From Streptomyces sp. MMG1121 (lineage in GTDB: Bacteria > Actinomycetota > Actinomycetes > Streptomycetales > Streptomycetaceae), in NCBI RefSeq assembly GCF_001280015.1, contig NZ_LGDV01000190.1, forward strand, positions 1 to 64,000: 64,000 nucleotides of DNA, read 5' to 3'. The position numbers and the translations under genes are program-made. The notes under the pieces are model-generated. The model was not told the DNA's origin. It searched no databases and saw only the letters and a list, made by a program, of their open reading frames with translations. This document shows positions 28,030 through 37,699 of the stretch, piece after piece. Position 1 is the first letter of the stretch. Each line of letters starts with the position of its first letter.

Positions 28030-31000
28030 TCACCGCGCCTCCACCAGCGACTCCGCCTCCTCCTCGCGCCGTGCCATCGCCCGCAGGGGCCCGTCCACCG
28101 CGACGAGTTCCGCGTACGCGCCCCGCTGCACCACCCGGCCCGCGTCGAGCACGATCACCTCGTCCACCGCGTCCAGCCCGGCCAGCCGGTGGGTGATCAG
28201 CAGGGTCGTACGGCCCTCCGTGGCGGCCAGCAGATCAGCGGTCAGCGCGTCGGCCGTCGGCAGATCCAGATGCTCGGCGGGCTCGTCGAGGACCAGGACG
28301 GGGAAGTCGGCCAGCAGGGCGCGGGCCAGGGCGAGCCGCTGGCGCTGACCGCCCGACAGCCGCGCCCCGTGCTCGCCGACGAGCGTGTCCAGGCCGGCGG
28401 GCAGCCCGTCCACCCAGTCCAGCAGCCGGGCCCGGGCCAGTGCCCGGCGCAGGTCGGTCTCGGTGGCGTCCTTCCTGGCCAGCAGCAGGTTCTCGCGCAC
28501 CGAGCTGTCGAAGAGATGCGCATCCTGCGCACACAGCCCGACGAGCCGCCGTACGTCATCGCCGGCCAGCGCGTACGCGTCCACACCGGCGAGCGTGTAG
28601 GCGCCCTCTTCCGGGTCGAGGAAGCGCAGCAGCACCTGGGCGAGAGTGGTCTTGCCGGAGCCGGAGGCCCCGACCACGGCGATCCGGCGGCCCTGTTCCA
28701 ACGTGAGGTCGAATCCGGCCAGTGCCTCCCGCTGCTGCCCCTCGTACCGCGCGGCCAGCTGCCTGACCACGAGCGGGAACGGTGAAACGGGCGCCCGACG
28801 CGGCCGCTCCGGCTCGTGTACGGGCTCGGGGGCGTCCAGGACCTCGTAGACCCGCTCCGCACTGCGCCGCACCCGCTGCCGGTGGCGCACGGCGACCGGC
28901 AGCCCCAGTACGGCCTCGAAGGCGGCCAGCGGGGTGAGGACGACCACGGCCATCGCCACGCCGCCGAGCCGTCCCGCGGCCACCGCCTGGGCACCGCACA
29001 GCGCGGTGGCCGCGACAGTCAGGCCGGAGATCAGCGCGGTGAGCCCGTCGCCGAGCGCGGTGGCCACGGCGGCGCGCGAGGCGATCCGGGTGAGGGTGCC
29101 GTCGGCGCGCCGGGCCGCGTCCGTGCGGGCGGGCAGGGCACCGGCGACGGTCAGCTCGGCAGTGCCGGTGAGCAGATCGGCGACGCGGGTGGCGAGCACG
29201 CCCCGGGCGGGTGCGAGGCGCCGCTCGGCCCGCCGGGCCACGGCCGCGGTGACCAGCGGGACGCCGACGCCGGCCGTCACGAGGCCCGCCGCGAGGGCGG
29301 CTCCGGCCTCGGGCAGCAACCAGGCGGTGAAGCCGACGGAGGCGGCGCAGACGAGGACGGCGACCGACGCCGGCAGCAGCCAGCGCAGCCAGTAGTCCTG
29401 GAACGCGTCCACGTCCGCGACCAGCCGGGTGAGCAGGTCACCCCGCCGGGCGGTGCGCAGCCCAGCCGGTGCGAGTCGCTCCAGACGCCGGTAGACGGCG
29501 ACCCGGGTGTCGGCGAGCATCCGCAGCACGGCGTCGTGCGACACCAGCCGCTCGGCGTACCGGAAGACGGCCCGTCCGATCCCGAAGGCCCGCGTCGCGG
29601 TCACGGCCACCATCAGATACAGCACGGGCGGCTGCTGCGAGGCCCGCGAGATGAGCCACCCGGACGTCGCCATCAGCCCAACCGCGCTGGCGAGCGCCAG
29701 AGCACCGAGCACCAGAGCAAGCACAAGCCGCCCCCGCCGAGGCCCGGCAAGCCCACGAACTCGGGCCAGCAGACGCCGGGGCCGCACAGGAGTCGGTTCC
29801 GCCGGGTCCCTTTCCGGCCCGTCGAGTCGGGATGGGGGGCCCTCCGCACGACCGGAGCCGAGCGTGGGGGAGGGTGGGCACGGACGAGGATCCACGGGAG
29901 CCAGTTCCCTGGCAGGATCACTGCCGGCCAGCCGCACGACGCGGTCTGCCACGTCCAGCAGCGCCGGCCGATGCACGACAAGCAGCACGGTCCTGCCGAC
30001 AGCAAGCCGTCGCACCGCAGCGACGACCTCCGCCTCGGTCACGCCGTCCAGCGCAGCCGTCGGCTCGTCCAGCAACAGCACAGGCCGATCGGCAAGAAAC
30101 GCCCGCGCCAACGCGAGCCGCTGCCGCTGCCCGGCCGACAGTCCGGCCCCGTCCTCCCCGAGCACCGTGCCGGCGCCCTCGGGCAGCGCGTCCACGAACT
30201 CCAGCGCGCCCGCGTCCCGCAGCGCCCGGCGTACGGCGCTGTCGTCGGCGTCGGGCCGCGCCAGCCGTACGTTCTCCGCGATGGTCCCGGCGTAGAGATG
30301 CGGGTGCTGCGGCACCCAGGCGATCCGCGACCGCCACTCCTCCAGGTCGAGGCCGGCGAGATCCACGCCCCCGATCCGCACCTGGCCCTCGGCGGGCCGT
30401 ACGAAGCCCAGCAGTACGTTCAGCAGCGTCGACTTGCCCACACCGCTCGGCCCCACCAACGCGACCGTCTCACCGGGTTCGACGGTGAGAGACACGTCGG
30501 TCACGGCGTCTGCGGAGCGGCCGGGGTAGCGGACGGTGATTCCGTCGAAGTCCACCCCGCCTTCGGGCACCGCGCCGGTGCCGGACGCCGGGAGCGGCGT
30601 CTCCAGCACGGTGAAGATCTCCTGCGCGGCGGCGAGTCCTTCGGCAGCCGCGTGGTACTGCGCGCCGACCTGGCGCAGCGGAAGGTAGGCCTCGGGCGCC
30701 AGCACCAGGATCACCAGGCCGATGTACAGGTCCATGTCGCCGTGTACGAGCCGCATGCCGATCGTCACCGCGACGAGGGCCACCGACAGCGTGGCGAGCA
30801 GTTCCAGCGCGAAGGAGGAGAGGAAGGCGATGCGCAGGGTCCGCATGGTCGCCTGCCGGTACTCATCGGTGATCCGGCGGATGGACTCGGCCTGCGCCTT
30901 GGCCCGGCCGAACACCTTCAGCGTGGGAAGGCCCGCGACCACGTCCAGGAAGTGTCCGGACAGCCGGGACAGCAGCCGCCACTGACGGTCCGTCCGGGAC

Positions 31001-31548
31001 TGGGTGGCCCAGCCGATCAGCACCATGAAAAGCGGGATGAGCGGCAGGGTGCCGACGATGATCGCCGCCGAGACCCAGTCTTCGGTGACGATCCGCGCCA
31101 GCACCGCCACCGGAACGACCACGGCGAGCCCCAACTGCGGCAGATAGCGCGAGAAGTAGTCGTCCAGGGCGTCCACGCCGCGCGTGGCCAGGGTGACCAG
31201 CGAGCCGGTCCGCTGACCGCTCAGCCACCCCGGACCGAGCGACGCCGCCCGGTCCAGGAGCCGCCCGCGCAGTTCGGACTTGACCGCCGCGCTCGCCCGG
31301 TGTGCGGCGAGTTCGGTGAGCCAGGAGACCAGCGCCCGGCCGACGGCGACAGCCACCAACAGCAGGAGGGGAGTGCTGAGTTCGCCGGCTGAGCGACCGT
31401 GCTGGAAGGCACCGACGACGACTTCGGCGATGAGCATCGCCTGGGCGATGACCAGTCCCGCGCCGACGGCTCCCAAGGCGACGACCGCCACGAGGAAGAA
31501 CCGGGTGGCGCGGGCGTAGCGCAGCAGACGCGGATCGATTGGTTTCAC
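28030..31548 (-). CDS. cydCD: Fused CydD-CydC thiol-reductant ABC exporter
   Basis: 1172 residues: two complete ABC half-transporters in one chain (about 1-550 and 600-1172), each with six membrane helices plus ATPase. The two cassettes have Walker A GPSGVGKST and GASGSGKTT, with signatures LSAGQRQRLALARAF and LSGGQRQRLALARAL. The exporter moves cysteine or glutathione-type thiols needed for cytochrome bd assembly (family knowledge). The GTG start at 31548 falls inside a perfect parS palindrome. It is third in cydA-cydB-cydCD; the fusion is usual in Streptomyces. Confidence 0.95.
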   Translation of the reverse strand: MKPIDPRLLRYARATRFFLVAVVALGAVGAGLVIAQAMLIAEVVVGAFQHGRSAGELSTPLLLLVAVAVGRALVSWLTELAAHRASAAVKSELRGRLLDRAASLGPGWLSGQRTGSLVTLATRGVDALDDYFSRYLPQLGLAVVVPVAVLARIVTEDWVSAAIIVGTLPLIPLFMVLIGWATQSRTDRQWRLLSRLSGHFLDVVAGLPTLKVFGRAKAQAESIRRITDEYRQATMRTLRIAFLSSFALELLATLSVALVAVTIGMRLVHGDMDLYIGLVILVLAPEAYLPLRQVGAQYHAAAEGLAAAQEIFTVLETPLPASGTGAVPEGGVDFDGITVRYPGRSADAVTDVSLTVEPGETVALVGPSGVGKSTLLNVLLGFVRPAEGQVRIGGVDLAGLDLEEWRSRIAWVPQHPHLYAGTIAENVRLARPDADDSAVRRALRDAGALEFVDALPEGAGTVLGEDGAGLSAGQRQRLALARAFLADRPVLLLDEPTAALDGVTEAEVVAAVRRLAVGRTVLLVVHRPALLDVADRVVRLAGSDPARELAPVDPRPCPPSPTLGSGRAEGPPSRLDGPERDPAEPTPVRPRRLLARVRGLAGPRRGRLVLALVLGALALASAVGLMATSGWLISRASQQPPVLYLMVAVTATRAFGIGRAVFRYAERLVSHDAVLRMLADTRVAVYRRLERLAPAGLRTARRGDLLTRLVADVDAFQDYWLRWLLPASVAVLVCAASVGFTAWLLPEAGAALAAGLVTAGVGVPLVTAAVARRAERRLAPARGVLATRVADLLTGTAELTVAGALPARTDAARRADGTLTRIASRAAVATALGDGLTALISGLTVAATALCGAQAVAAGRLGGVAMAVVVLTPLAAFEAVLGLPVAVRHRQRVRRSAERVYEVLDAPEPVHEPERPRRAPVSPFPLVVRQLAARYEGQQREALAGFDLTLEQGRRIAVVGASGSGKTTLAQVLLRFLDPEEGAYTLAGVDAYALAGDDVRRLVGLCAQDAHLFDSSVRENLLLARKDATETDLRRALARARLLDWVDGLPAGLDTLVGEHGARLSGGQRQRLALARALLADFPVLVLDEPAEHLDLPTADALTADLLAATEGRTTLLITHRLAGLDAVDEVIVLDAGRVVQRGAYAELVAVDGPLRAMARREEEAESLVEAR

Positions 31549-31555
31549 GTGAAAC
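31542..31555. other. parS site overlapping the cydCD start codon
   Basis: An exact GTTTCACGTGAAAC. The GTG start of cydCD (31546-31548 on the minus strand) is part of the palindrome, so ParB binding there would cover the translation start region of the DNA. Confidence 0.93.
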
Positions 31556-31570
31556 GTGCCCTTCGGCCCA

Positions 31571-31600
31571 GAGGGCGTGTTTCACGTGAAACACGCCCTC
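31571..31600. other. parS site within a 30-bp palindrome between cydB and cydCD
   Basis: An exact parS core (31579-31592) sits in the centre of a perfect 30-bp palindrome: GAGGGCGTGTTTCAC at 31571-31585, followed by its reverse complement at 31586-31600. In RNA it could form a stem, so it may also act as a partial terminator or attenuator after cydB. It is 37 bp from the neighbouring parS. Confidence 0.93.
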
Positions 31601-31607
31601 GGCGGAC

Positions 31608-32615
31608 TCAGTGCGCGATATCGGCGGCGATGTGCTGCGTGCCGATCCGCTTGCGGAACACCCAGTAGGTCCAGCCCTGGTAGAGCATGACCAACGGAGT
31701 GGCGATCGCCGCACACCAGGTCATGATCTTCAGGGTGTACGGGCTGGACGAGGCGTTGGTGACCGTCAGGCTCCAGTCCCCGTTGAGGGTGGACGGCATG
31801 ACGTTCGGGAAGAGCGACAGGAAGAGCATCGCCACGGCGGCCACGATGGTGACGCCGGACAGGGCGAACGACCATCCCTCGCGCCCCATCTGGTTGGCCA
31901 CCAGAGCGGCCACCAGGGCAACGACCGCCACGATCAGCGCCACCAGACTCCTGCCGTTACCGGTGTCGGCCTGCGTCCACAGCAGGAAGGCGAGCGCCAC
32001 GACAGCCGCGACAAGGCCGACCCGCAGGGCCAGCTTCCGTGCCCGCACCCGGATGTCCCCCACGGTCTTGAGCGCGGTGAACACCGCTCCGTGGAAGGTG
32101 AACAGCGTGAGCGTCACCAGGCCGCCGAGCAGGGCGTAGGGGTTGAACAGGTCCCCGAGAGTGCCGACGTACTCGAAGTGCTGGTCGATCTTCACGCCCC
32201 GCACGATGTTCCCGAAGACCACGCCCCACAGGAACGCCGGGATCAGCGAGGTCCAGAAGATCGCGTGCTCCCAGTTGCGCTGCCAGTTCTCCTCGGGCCG
32301 CTTCGCCCGGTACTCGAATCCGACGCCCCGGACGATCAGGCAGACCAGGATGACCAGCAGGGGCAGATAGAAGCCGGAGAAGAGAGTGGCGTACCAGTCC
32401 GGGAAGGCGGCGAAGGTCGCGCCGCCGGCGGTGAGCAGCCACACCTCGTTGCCGTCCCAGACGGGCCCGATGGTGTTGATCAGCACCCGCCGCTCCGGCC
32501 GGTCACGGGCCAGCAGCTTGGTGAGGATGCCGACCCCGAAGTCGAAGCCCTCCAGGAAGAAGTAGCCGGTCCACAGAACGGCGATCAGAACGAACCAGAC
32601 GTCGTGAAGATGCAT
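31608..32615 (-). CDS. cydB: Cytochrome bd oxidase subunit II
   Basis: 335 residues with about eight or nine membrane helices. It starts MHLHDVWFVLIAVLWTGYF and has the conserved FLEGFDFGVGIL and GPVWDGNEVWLL segments of subunit II. With CydA it forms the quinol:O2 oxidoreductase of the cell membrane, used at low oxygen. It lies 15 bp downstream of cydA in one operon. Confidence 0.97.
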   Translation of the reverse strand: MHLHDVWFVLIAVLWTGYFFLEGFDFGVGILTKLLARDRPERRVLINTIGPVWDGNEVWLLTAGGATFAAFPDWYATLFSGFYLPLLVILVCLIVRGVGFEYRAKRPEENWQRNWEHAIFWTSLIPAFLWGVVFGNIVRGVKIDQHFEYVGTLGDLFNPYALLGGLVTLTLFTFHGAVFTALKTVGDIRVRARKLALRVGLVAAVVALAFLLWTQADTGNGRSLVALIVAVVALVAALVANQMGREGWSFALSGVTIVAAVAMLFLSLFPNVMPSTLNGDWSLTVTNASSSPYTLKIMTWCAAIATPLVMLYQGWTYWVFRKRIGTQHIAADIAH

Positions 32616-32630
32616 GACTGTTCCCCCGGC

Positions 32631-34139
32631 CTAGTAAGAGAAGGCCATCGGCTTGTCGGCGTCACGGGTGTCGCCGCCGATCTTCGTGGGCGGGTTGAGG
32701 TCGGCCTCGGTCAGCTCGGGCGGACCGGCCTTGACGTACTTCGTGAGCAGCTTGACCTCGATCACGGCGAGGATCGCGTACAGCGACGTGAAGACGATCA
32801 TCGAGGTGAGGACCTCGCCCTGGGAGACCCCGGGGGAGACCGCGTCGCGGGTCTGCAGGACGCCGTAGACGGCCCACGGCTGGCGGCCCGTCTCGGTGAA
32901 GATCCAGCCCCAGGAGTTGGCGATGAGCGGGAAGGCCAGAGTCCAGGTCGCGATGCGCCAGTACCACGGGGAGAGCTTCGTGCTGAGCGCCTTGTTCTTG
33001 AACAGCACCAGATGCGGCACCTCGTCCTCGCCGACCCGCAGATGCTGTGGCAGCAGGAACTTCTTGCGGGTCAGCCACAGCCCGGCCAGACCGATGGCGA
33101 AGGACGCCATGCCGAAGCCGATCATCCAGCGGAAGCCCCAGAAGGCGACCGGGATGTTGGGCCGGTAGTCGCCCGGGCCGAACTTCTGCTGCTCGGCCTT
33201 GTTGACGTCGTTGATGCCGGGGACGTACGAGGTGAAGTTGTCGTCGGCGAGGAAGGACAGCAGGCCCGGGATCTCTATCGCCACGGTGTTGTGCCCCTTC
33301 TCCACATCGCCGTAGGCGAAGATCGAGAAGGGGGCCGGCTTCTGGCCGTCCCACAGCGCCTCGGCGGACGCCATCTTCATGGGCTGCTGCTTGAACATGA
33401 CCTTGCCGAGGGTGTCGCCGCTGACCGCGGTGAGCAGACCGGCTATGGCCACGGTGACCAGGCCCACCCGCAGCGAGGTCTTCATCTCGCGGATGTGCTT
33501 CTTGCGGGCCAGGTGGTAGGCGGCAATGCCGACCATGAAAGCGCCACCGGTCAGGAAGGCCGCCGACAGGGTGTGGAAGGCCTGGCTGAGCGCGGTGTTC
33601 TGGGTCAGCACGGCCCAGAAGTCGGTCAGCTCGGCGCGACCCCTGGCCTTGTCGATCTTGTAGCCGACCGGGTGCTGCATCCAGGAGTTGGCCGCGAGGA
33701 TGAAGTAGGCCGACAGGATCGTGCCGATCGAGACCATCCATATACAGGCCAGGTGGATCTTCTTGGGCAGCTTGTCCCAGCCGAAGATCCACAGGCCGAT
33801 GAAGGTGGACTCGAAGAAGAACGCGATCAGTGCCTCGAAGGCCAGCGGGGCCCCGAAGATGTCACCGACGAAGCGCGAGTAGTCGGACCAGTTCATGCCG
33901 AACTGGAACTCCTGCACGATGCCGGTGACCACACCCATGGCGATGTTGATCAGGAAGAGCTTCCCCCAGAACTTGGTCGCCCTGAGGTACTTCTCCTTCT
34001 CCGTGCGCACCCAGGCCGTCTGCAGCCCGGCCGTCAGGGCGGCCAGGGAGATCGTCAGCGGAACGAACAGGAAGTGGTAGACGGTGGTGATGCCGAACTG
34101 CCAGCGCGCCAGTGTCTCCGGCGCCAAAGCCAATTCCAC
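32631..34139 (-). CDS. cydA: Cytochrome bd oxidase subunit I
   Basis: 502 residues and about nine helices. The N-terminal LARWQFGITTVYHFLFVPLT carries a heme-ligand His; GMNWSDYSRFVGDIFG, FFFESTFIGLWIFG and NSWMQHPVG are typical of subunit I, which holds hemes b558, b595 and d. GTG 34139 has AAGGAG eight nt upstream. An exact Rex operator sits 83-98 bp upstream, so expression should rise when NADH builds up under low oxygen. Confidence 0.97.
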   Translation of the reverse strand: MELALAPETLARWQFGITTVYHFLFVPLTISLAALTAGLQTAWVRTEKEKYLRATKFWGKLFLINIAMGVVTGIVQEFQFGMNWSDYSRFVGDIFGAPLAFEALIAFFFESTFIGLWIFGWDKLPKKIHLACIWMVSIGTILSAYFILAANSWMQHPVGYKIDKARGRAELTDFWAVLTQNTALSQAFHTLSAAFLTGGAFMVGIAAYHLARKKHIREMKTSLRVGLVTVAIAGLLTAVSGDTLGKVMFKQQPMKMASAEALWDGQKPAPFSIFAYGDVEKGHNTVAIEIPGLLSFLADDNFTSYVPGINDVNKAEQQKFGPGDYRPNIPVAFWGFRWMIGFGMASFAIGLAGLWLTRKKFLLPQHLRVGEDEVPHLVLFKNKALSTKLSPWYWRIATWTLAFPLIANSWGWIFTETGRQPWAVYGVLQTRDAVSPGVSQGEVLTSMIVFTSLYAILAVIEVKLLTKYVKAGPPELTEADLNPPTKIGGDTRDADKPMAFSY

Positions 34140-34221
34140 GTCGTCAGCTCCTTACTTCGCCGTGGTTAGCGGCAGTTTGCCCCGTTTGTCGCGCACATCA
34201 TGGGAGCAACTGGGACACGCT

Positions 34222-34237
34222 TGTGAACGCGTTCACA
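34222..34237. promoter_or_regulatory. Rex operator (ROP) upstream of cydA
   Basis: TGTGAACGCGTTCACA is a perfect 16-bp palindrome identical to the Rex-binding sequence described at the S. coelicolor cydABCD promoter. Rex releases DNA when NADH/NAD+ is high. Flanking TTGTGAATG on the minus strand may overlap the cydA promoter. Confidence 0.93.
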
Positions 34238-34311
34238 TTCACAAGCCATTATGACGCACTGATTTTCAGCCCGGCGAAGGGGGGTGGTCCTAGTGCCGCG
34301 AAGTCAAGACC

Positions 34312-34340
34312 TTGGCAGCGACTTCAACATATTGTTGAAT
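34312..34340 (+). promoter_or_regulatory. Promoter of the cyclophilin-like gene
   Basis: TTGGCA (34312-34317), a 17-bp spacer, then TTGAAT (34335-34340), which ends eight nt before ATG 34349. No ribosome-binding site is visible, so the transcript is probably leaderless. Confidence 0.6.
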
Positions 34341-34348
34341 TGCGCGCC

Positions 34349-34726
34349 ATGCAGATACGGATTTCCTGGCCCGCGGGGAACATCACCGCGACCCTCGACG
34401 CAGACACGCCAACAGCTCAGGCCCTCGCGAAGGCACTGCCGCTCACCTCCAGCGCCCACACCTGGGGCGAGGAGGTCTATTTCGACATAGGTGTCTCTGT
34501 TTCACGTGAAACGGACGCCCGGCAGGTCGTGGAGCCGGGCACCGTGGCCTTCTGGACGGACGGCGATGCGCTCGCCCTCCCCTACGGCCCCACGCCGATC
34601 TCGCGAGGCGACGAGTGCCGCCTCGCGAGCCCGTGCAACATCCTGGGGAGCCTCGACGGAGACGCCCGGACCCTGGCGACCGTACGAGACGGCGACCCCG
34701 TCCGCGTGGAGCTGATCGACCAGTAG
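34349..34726 (+). CDS. Cyclophilin-like fold protein (TM1367/DUF369-like)
   Basis: 125 residues, a small beta-barrel. The opening MQIRISWPAGNITATLDADT, the central TWGEEVYFDIG and the end strand VRVELIDQ match the Cyclophil_like family of small proteins with a cyclophilin barrel but no known isomerase activity. A perfect parS (34499-34512) is encoded in codons VSRET. It diverges from cydA and shares the gap with the Rex operator. Confidence 0.8.
   Translation: MQIRISWPAGNITATLDADTPTAQALAKALPLTSSAHTWGEEVYFDIGVSVSRETDARQVVEPGTVAFWTDGDALALPYGPTPISRGDECRLASPCNILGSLDGDARTLATVRDGDPVRVELIDQ
34499..34512. other. parS site inside the cyclophilin-like gene
   Basis: Exact GTTTCACGTGAAAC. It is read through as amino acids VSRET, showing that a coding sequence accommodates the site. 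Confidence 0.93.
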
Positions 34727-34739
34727 GACCGACGCCGGA

Positions 34740-35819
34740 CTACAGCTCCTTGCGGAACGCTTCCGTCACCTTCAGGAAGATGTCGTTCGCCTCGGTCTCG
34801 CCGACCGTCACCCGCACACCCTCGCCCGGGAACGGCCGGACCACGACCCCGTGCTGCTCACAGGCCTGCGCGAACGCCACCGTACGCTCCCCCAGCCGCA
34901 GCCAGACGAAGTTCGCCTGCGTCTCCGGCACCGTCCAGCCCTGAGCGCGCAGCGCGTCGACCACGCGCGTGCGCTCGCACACCAGCGAGCCGACCCGGCC
35001 CAGCAGCTCGTCCTCAGCCCGCAGCGAGGCGATCGCCGCCTCCTGTGCGAGCTGGCTCACACCGAAGGGCACCGCCGTCTTGCGCAGCGCCGCCGCGACC
35101 GGCTCGTGGGCGATCGCGAAACCGACGCGCAGGCCGGCGAGCCCGTAGGCCTTGGAGAAGGTGCGCAGGACGCAGACGTTGGGCCGGTTCCGGTACAGCT
35201 CGACGCCATCGGGCACCTCGGGGTCGCGGATGAACTCCCGGTACGCCTCGTCCAGCACCACCAGCACATCGCCGGGCACCCGGTCGAGGAACCGCTCCAG
35301 CTCGGCCCGCCGCACCACCGTGCCGGTCGGGTTGTTGGGGTTGCAGACGAAGATCAGCCGGGTCCGGTCGGTGATCGCGGCCGCCATCGCGTCCAGGTCG
35401 TGCACATCGCCGGGCGTGAGCGGCACCTGCACCGACCGGGCACCGCTGATCTGCGTGACGATCGGGTACGCCTCGAAGGACCGCCAGGCGTAGATCACCT
35501 CGTCGCCAGGTCCGCTGGTGGCCTGGACGAGCTGCTGGGCGACACCCACCGAGCCGGTGCCGGTGGCCAGGTGGGAGAGCGGGACGCCGAAGCGCTCGGA
35601 CAACTCCTCCATCAGCCCGGCACAGGCCATGTCCGGGTAGCGGTTGAAGGCGCCGGCGGCAGCCATCACGCGCTCCATCACACCGGGCAGCGGCGGGTAC
35701 GGGTTCTCGTTGGAGGACAACTTGTAGGCGACCGGCCCGCCGCCCGCGGCAGGCTTGCCCGGCTTGTAGGTGGGGATACCCTCCAGCTCGGCGCGCAGCT
35801 TCGGGCTCGTCTCGCTCAC
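34740..35819 (-). CDS. hisC: Histidinol-phosphate-type aminotransferase (PLP class I/II)
   Basis: 359 residues. Early residues SSNENPYPP fit the substrate-binding arm; the cofactor motifs are [17 protein letters not shown] (Asp) and the Lys in [15 protein letters not shown]. The HisC family transaminates imidazole-acetol phosphate with Glu, but stand-alone actinobacterial paralogues often act on phenylpyruvate or other aromatic keto acids. No his operon is adjacent, so it may be a second HisC or aromatic aminotransferase. GTG 35819 has GAGGAG eight nt upstream; upstream in-frame starts lack a site. Confidence 0.85.
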   Translation of the reverse strand: MSETSPKLRAELEGIPTYKPGKPAAGGGPVAYKLSSNENPYPPLPGVMERVMAAAGAFNRYPDMACAGLMEELSERFGVPLSHLATGTGSVGVAQQLVQATSGPGDEVIYAWRSFEAYPIVTQISGARSVQVPLTPGDVHDLDAMAAAITDRTRLIFVCNPNNPTGTVVRRAELERFLDRVPGDVLVVLDEAYREFIRDPEVPDGVELYRNRPNVCVLRTFSKAYGLAGLRVGFAIAHEPVAAALRKTAVPFGVSQLAQEAAIASLRAEDELLGRVGSLVCERTRVVDALRAQGWTVPETQANFVWLRLGERTVAFAQACEQHGVVVRPFPGEGVRVTVGETEANDIFLKVTEAFRKEL

Positions 35820-36284
35820 CGCAGTCCTCCTCGCGACCACCGGCGGACCGTCGACGCCGCCGGCTTCCAATACTCCTCACCTTATGAGGATTCGCCTCCG
35901 GTGCGTACAGGTGCGGGCACCACAGACGAGGAGATCCCCGCCTCTCCCGCAGGCATCAAGGGCAACTCCGCACGAAGCCCCAAGGGCATCGGGGGCATCC
36001 CCGTACGAAAGCGTACGTTTCCGGGGGCGCGCCGTACATATATCTATGCGCCGGTAGCTCACGCCGTGGCGCGCGTCCCCCATGCAGGTGAGTTGAGACC
36101 TCTTCGAGACATCGGACAGTTGGCAGGTCCATACGTGCCGTCACGTCACGTCCTACCGCAGGATCGTTCAACTAGCTTTCTTTCCAAGGTAGTTGATAAT
36201 GATTGACCTTGCAGAAACGTGCCTGTCAACGCGTGCATATGCGTCCGCACTACCCCACCGCATGAGCCCTACTATCGGCTCGCC
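35820..36284. promoter_or_regulatory. Divergent gap between hisC-like and LacI genes with inverted repeat
   Basis: 465 bp without a credible gene. An AT-richer core holds TCAACTA (36168-36174) and its inverse TAGTTGA (36190-36196) with a 15-bp spacer, a possible operator. A TACTAT element at 36270-36275 may be the -10 of the LacI gene. A CGTACG-containing stretch near 36002-36018 is also partly symmetric. Confidence 0.5.
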
Positions 36285-37397
36285 ATGACAGCAGCAGGGA
36301 AGCACCAGGTGAGCCGCGCGGAAACCTCACGTCGAGGCAGTCGGCCGGGCCGGGCGGGCATCAGAGACGTTGCCGCCGCCGCCGGGGTCTCCATCACGAC
36401 CGTGTCCGACGCCCTCAACGGCAAGGGCCGGCTCCCGGATGCCACCCGACGCCACGTCCGCGAGGTCGCCGACCGGCTGGGGTACCGCCCCTCGGCCGCC
36501 GCACGCACCCTCCGTACCGGCAAGTCGGGTCTGATCGGCCTGACCGTGACGACGTACGGGGATGAACCTTTCACCTTCACGGAGTTCGCGTACTTCGCGG
36601 AGATGGCCAGGGCCGCGACATCGGCCGCGCTCGCCCGCGGCTACGCGCTCGTCATCCTGCCCGCGACCTCCCGCCACGACGTGTGGTCCAACGTCGCCCT
36701 GGACGGCACGGTCGTCATCGACCCCTCCGATCAGGACCCGGTGGTCAGCGAGCTGGTCCGACAGGGACTGCCGGTCGTCTCCGACGGCCGCCCGGCCGGC
36801 GCACTGCCGGTCACCGCCTGGGTCGACAACGACCACGAGGCCGCCGTACTCGGCATCCTCGACCATCTCGCCGACGCCGGCGCCCGCCGCATCGGCCTGC
36901 TCGCGGGCACCACGACGGACACGTACACCCACCTGTCGACCACCGCCTATCTGCGCTGGTGCGAGCGGGTCGGCCAGGACCCGGTCTACGAGGCCTACCC
37001 GGCGCACGACCCGTGCGCGGGCGCCGTCGCCGCCGACCGGCTGCTCGCCCGCCCCGACCGGCCCGACGCGGTCTACGGCCTGTTCGACCCCAACGGCACC
37101 GACCTGCTCGCCGCCGCCCGCCGCTACGGGCTGCGCGTCCCCGAGGACCTGCTGCTGGTGTGCTGCAGCGAGTCCACGGTGTACGCCAGCACCGAGCCGC
37201 CCATCACCACGCTCTCCCTGAAGCCCCGCCGCATCGGCACCGCGGTGGTCCAGCTCCTCATCGACGCCATCGAGGGGGTCGAGTCGGACCAGCCGGTCGA
37301 GCAGGTGATACCGACGGAGCTGATCGTGCGCACCTCCTCCCAGCGACGCCTTCCGCGCACGACGGTGAGCCCGCCGCGCACACCGGACGAGACATAG
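36285..37397 (+). CDS. LacI-family transcriptional regulator
   Basis: 370 residues. The N-terminal HTH is typical LacI: IRDVAAAAGVSITTVSDALNG, then the hinge RLGYRPSAAARTLRTGKSG. A periplasmic-binding-protein-like effector domain follows. The ligand is not evident: no sugar transport genes are nearby. The upstream inverted repeat (36168-36196) may be its own operator. ATG 36285 follows a TACTAT element by nine nt and lacks a clear ribosome-binding site. Confidence 0.9.
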   Translation: MTAAGKHQVSRAETSRRGSRPGRAGIRDVAAAAGVSITTVSDALNGKGRLPDATRRHVREVADRLGYRPSAAARTLRTGKSGLIGLTVTTYGDEPFTFTEFAYFAEMARAATSAALARGYALVILPATSRHDVWSNVALDGTVVIDPSDQDPVVSELVRQGLPVVSDGRPAGALPVTAWVDNDHEAAVLGILDHLADAGARRIGLLAGTTTDTYTHLSTTAYLRWCERVGQDPVYEAYPAHDPCAGAVAADRLLARPDRPDAVYGLFDPNGTDLLAAARRYGLRVPEDLLLVCCSESTVYASTEPPITTLSLKPRRIGTAVVQLLIDAIEGVESDQPVEQVIPTELIVRTSSQRRLPRTTVSPPRTPDET

Positions 37398-37699
37398 CGT
37401 CAACAGAACGGGCAGAGAGCCGACAGAACGGGGCGCTCACCCCGTACTCTCGGGAGTCGGTGACGGGGACCCGGTGGGCCGACGGACGGTCGACCGGGCG
37501 TCCGGTCGGCTCGAAGCGGGCCGAACACCTGCCGAAACGGGGCGAAAGCCGCGGTGAACTGGAGTGTTGTTCCGATTCACCACCCCTGGGTCATCACACG
37601 GCGCGACGCGCATTCCTATGATGGGCCCACGACACCGCGGACCGCTGCGACCAGGCAGTCCGAAGCGGTGCAGCTGCGGCGCGATGGTGGAGGGGTCTG
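37398..37699. promoter_or_regulatory. Gap upstream of the metallophosphoesterase
   Basis: 302 bp with no credible gene. TATGAT at 37617-37622 is a good -10 candidate about 75 bp before the next ATG; the -35 is not clear. No repeats stand out. Confidence 0.4.

Noticed and set aside
28816..31392. 858-codon plus-strand open frame opposite cydCD
   Set aside because: Low-complexity Gln/Arg/Gly/His-rich translation with no motifs; the opposite strand holds the complete transporter.
31611..34169. 852-codon plus-strand open frame opposite cydB and cydA
   Set aside because: Same shadow effect; the minus strand has both bd-oxidase subunits with intact motifs.
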